NCBI RefSeq assembly: GCF_021266465.1
Contig: NZ_CP089848.1
Location: forward strand, 2,542,001 to 2,606,000
Source of the DNA: Paralcaligenes sp. KSB-10
GTDB lineage: Bacteria; Pseudomonadota; Gammaproteobacteria; Burkholderiales; Burkholderiaceae_B
DNA: 64,000 nucleotides
Reading direction: 5' to 3'
This document shows, piece after piece, positions 62,586 to 64,000 of this stretch (position 1 is the stretch's first letter; each line of letters begins with the position of its first letter). Under the pieces are notes generated by a model, which made no database searches, had not been told where the DNA came from, and saw only the letters and a program-made list of their open reading frames with translations. The position numbers were made by a program, and so were the translations under genes.

Positions 62586-64000
62586 ATGTCTACCCCTATA
62601 CTTGATACGCAACATCAGCCCGACAGCACACCGCCGCCCAATGTTGATAGCGTCAATTCGACCAGGCAAGCCGCCGTCGATACGCAATACCAACTCGGCG
62701 ACAACCTGACACGTACCGAAGGCCGCGTGTTCCTGACCGGCACCCAGGCCCTGGTGCGCATGCTCCTCGCGCAGCATCGCGCCGACCGCAAGCGCGGCCT
62801 GAACACAGCCGGCTTCGTCACCGGCTATCGCGGCTCGCCGCTGGCAGGCGTAGACCTTGCCATGTGGCGCGCGCAAAAACTGCTGACCGCCAATCAAATC
62901 GACTTCCTGCCCGCCATCAACGAAGACCTGGGCGCCACCATCATGATGGGTACACAGCAGGCAGGCGTACGCGACGACCGCACCGTCGATGGCGTCTTCG
63001 GCATGTGGTACGGCAAAGGCCCGGGCGTGGACCGCGCCGGCGACGCCCTGCATCACGGCAACGCGGCGGGGGCGTCCCGCAACGGCGGCGTGCTGCTGAT
63101 CGTCGGCGACGACCACACCGCCGCATCCTCATCCATACCGCATGCCAGCGAAACCTCTTTGCTGGCCTGGAGCATACCCATCGTGCACCCCGCCTCGGTG
63201 GAAGAATACGAATATTTCGGCTTGTGGGGCTGGGCGCTGTCGCGCTATTCGGGCGCCTGGGTGGCCTTCAAGGCCGTCACCGAAACCGTTGAAAGCGGAC
63301 GCTCCTTCGATTTGCAGCCTGTGCCCGAATTCACAATCGACCAGAACGACATCCACAACGGTGCGCTGGAATACAGCGCCAGGGAATTCCTGACACCCGC
63401 CATCGAAAACCGCATCTCGGATCGCCTGCTTGCCGTCAAGGCCTTTTCCCGCCAGCACCCCCTGGACCGCCTGATCGATCCGGCACCTCACGCCACCCTG
63501 GGCATAGTCACAACGGGCAAGGCCTGCCTCGATACGCTCGATGCCCTGAAAACCCTGCAGGCAATGCGCCCCGAACAGCCCCTGCCGGCGCTGCGCCACT
63601 ACAAGATCGGCCTGAGCTGGCCCCTGGATGAGCCGGGGTTCCAGGCCTTCGCCAAAGGCCTGGAGCATATTCTGGTGCTTGAAGAAAAAGCGCCTGTCAT
63701 CGAAAGCCAGATCAAAGACCTGCTGTTCAATCAGGCAGTACACGCCACGGTCGTCGGCAAACGCGATCTGGAAAATGAGGTGCTGGTGCCCGCCACCGGA
63801 CAGTTGCGCCCCGCCCTGGTCGCGGGCGCCCTGCGCCGCTGGTTGAAACAAAGCGCGCATATCGACCTGGGAGACTCAGGCTGCGCCCTGGCGCCCCAGG
63901 CCGCGATCGAGTCCGGCCCCTTGACCCGCCGCCCGTATTTCTGTTCCGGCTGCCCTCACAATACTTCGACCAAAGTCCCCGAAGGCAGCCAGGCGCTCGC
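62586..64000 (+). CDS. Indolepyruvate ferredoxin oxidoreductase family protein (3'-truncated by window)
   Basis: The frame is open from the ATG at 62586 (GGAG upstream) to the window end, giving 471 residues of a protein usually about 1,150-1,200 aa long. It shows the pyruvate-ferredoxin-oxidoreductase-type N-terminal domain (TGYRGSPLAGVDLAMW, NEDLGATIMMGTQQAG, GMWYGKGPGVDRAGD), a transketolase-C-like section (LGIVTTGKACLDTLDAL) and, at the window edge, the cysteine motif FCSGCPHNTSTKVPEG. Such fused enzymes oxidise aryl 2-oxo acids from amino acid breakdown to acyl-CoA. Confidence 0.93.
   Translation, partial: MSTPILDTQHQPDSTPPPNVDSVNSTRQAAVDTQYQLGDNLTRTEGRVFLTGTQALVRMLLAQHRADRKRGLNTAGFVTGYRGSPLAGVDLAMWRAQKLLTANQIDFLPAINEDLGATIMMGTQQAGVRDDRTVDGVFGMWYGKGPGVDRAGDALHHGNAAGASRNGGVLLIVGDDHTAASSSIPHASETSLLAWSIPIVHPASVEEYEYFGLWGWALSRYSGAWVAFKAVTETVESGRSFDLQPVPEFTIDQNDIHNGALEYSAREFLTPAIENRISDRLLAVKAFSRQHPLDRLIDPAPHATLGIVTTGKACLDTLDALKTLQAMRPEQPLPALRHYKIGLSWPLDEPGFQAFAKGLEHILVLEEKAPVIESQIKDLLFNQAVHATVVGKRDLENEVLVPATGQLRPALVAGALRRWLKQSAHIDLGDSGCALAPQAAIESGPLTRRPYFCSGCPHNTSTKVPEGSQAL

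Noticed and set aside
1-64000. CRISPR arrays, rRNA genes, insertion sequences
   Set aside because: No regularly spaced repeats, rRNA motifs or transposase genes were found on either strand.

Overview
The window looks like a chromosomal segment of a betaproteobacterium of the family Alcaligenaceae (Bordetella/Achromobacter/Pusillimonas relatives). The pointers are two Bug-type solute receptors, GTP-dependent PEP carboxykinase, and the housekeeping orders rplM-rpsI-argC, glyA-nrdR-ribD-ribE, erpA/anmK/M23 peptidase/tyrS and a Burkholderia-type QueE. The genus cannot be fixed from the sequence alone. Coding density is high, and no rRNA, insertion sequence or CRISPR array was seen.

Layout. 1-2.1 kb: the end of a queuosine operon (queC-queE-queD) plus a small secreted protein. 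2.2-5.9 kb: a minus-strand operon of a Bug receptor, a TauD/TfdA dioxygenase, an IclR regulator and an aldo/keto reductase, preceded by an AT-rich promoter region. 6.3-8.6 kb: a repeat-rich lipoprotein and pckG. 8.8-26.4 kb: a catabolic block with two ThDP enzymes, an aldehyde dehydrogenase, a LysR regulator, a class III CoA-transferase, two acyl-CoA dehydrogenases, an enoyl-CoA hydratase-like enzyme, a complete HAAT-type (Liv) ABC importer and two mandelate-racemase-like enolase-superfamily enzymes. Three promoter regions in this block (about 13.7, 18.25 and 26.6 kb) share an AATATTATTTTTTT tract followed by GATA-N9-TATC, a LysR-type T-N11-A box. This suggests one LysR regulon for import and breakdown of an unidentified organic acid.

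26.7-37.26 kb: an integrated genetic element. It runs from a decayed copy of the tRNA-Ser 3' end (26739-26757) to the intact tRNA-Ser(GGA) gene (37257-37347). Similar 19-bp repeats lie just inside both ends. It encodes a P4-type tyrosine integrase, an AlpA-like regulator, a Toprim primase-like protein, a DUF3987 protein, an SSB-like protein, Cys-rich and zinc-ribbon proteins and, as cargo, a single-chain MmeI-like (type IIL) restriction-modification enzyme. No conjugation or capsid genes are present, so it resembles a satellite-like element carrying a defence system.

37.4-58.9 kb: conserved core genes: riboflavin synthesis, NrdR, SHMT, PEBP protein, TyrRS, murein peptidase, AnmK, ErpA, ArgC, S9/L13, a TRAP receptor, PmbA, DarP, an esterase, a Pat-like acetyltransferase, GluRS, a lipoprotein and a CopD-like membrane protein. 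58.9-64 kb: a LysR regulator divergent from an alpha/beta hydrolase and a second Bug receptor, then an Lrp regulator divergent from an indolepyruvate ferredoxin oxidoreductase gene that runs off the window.
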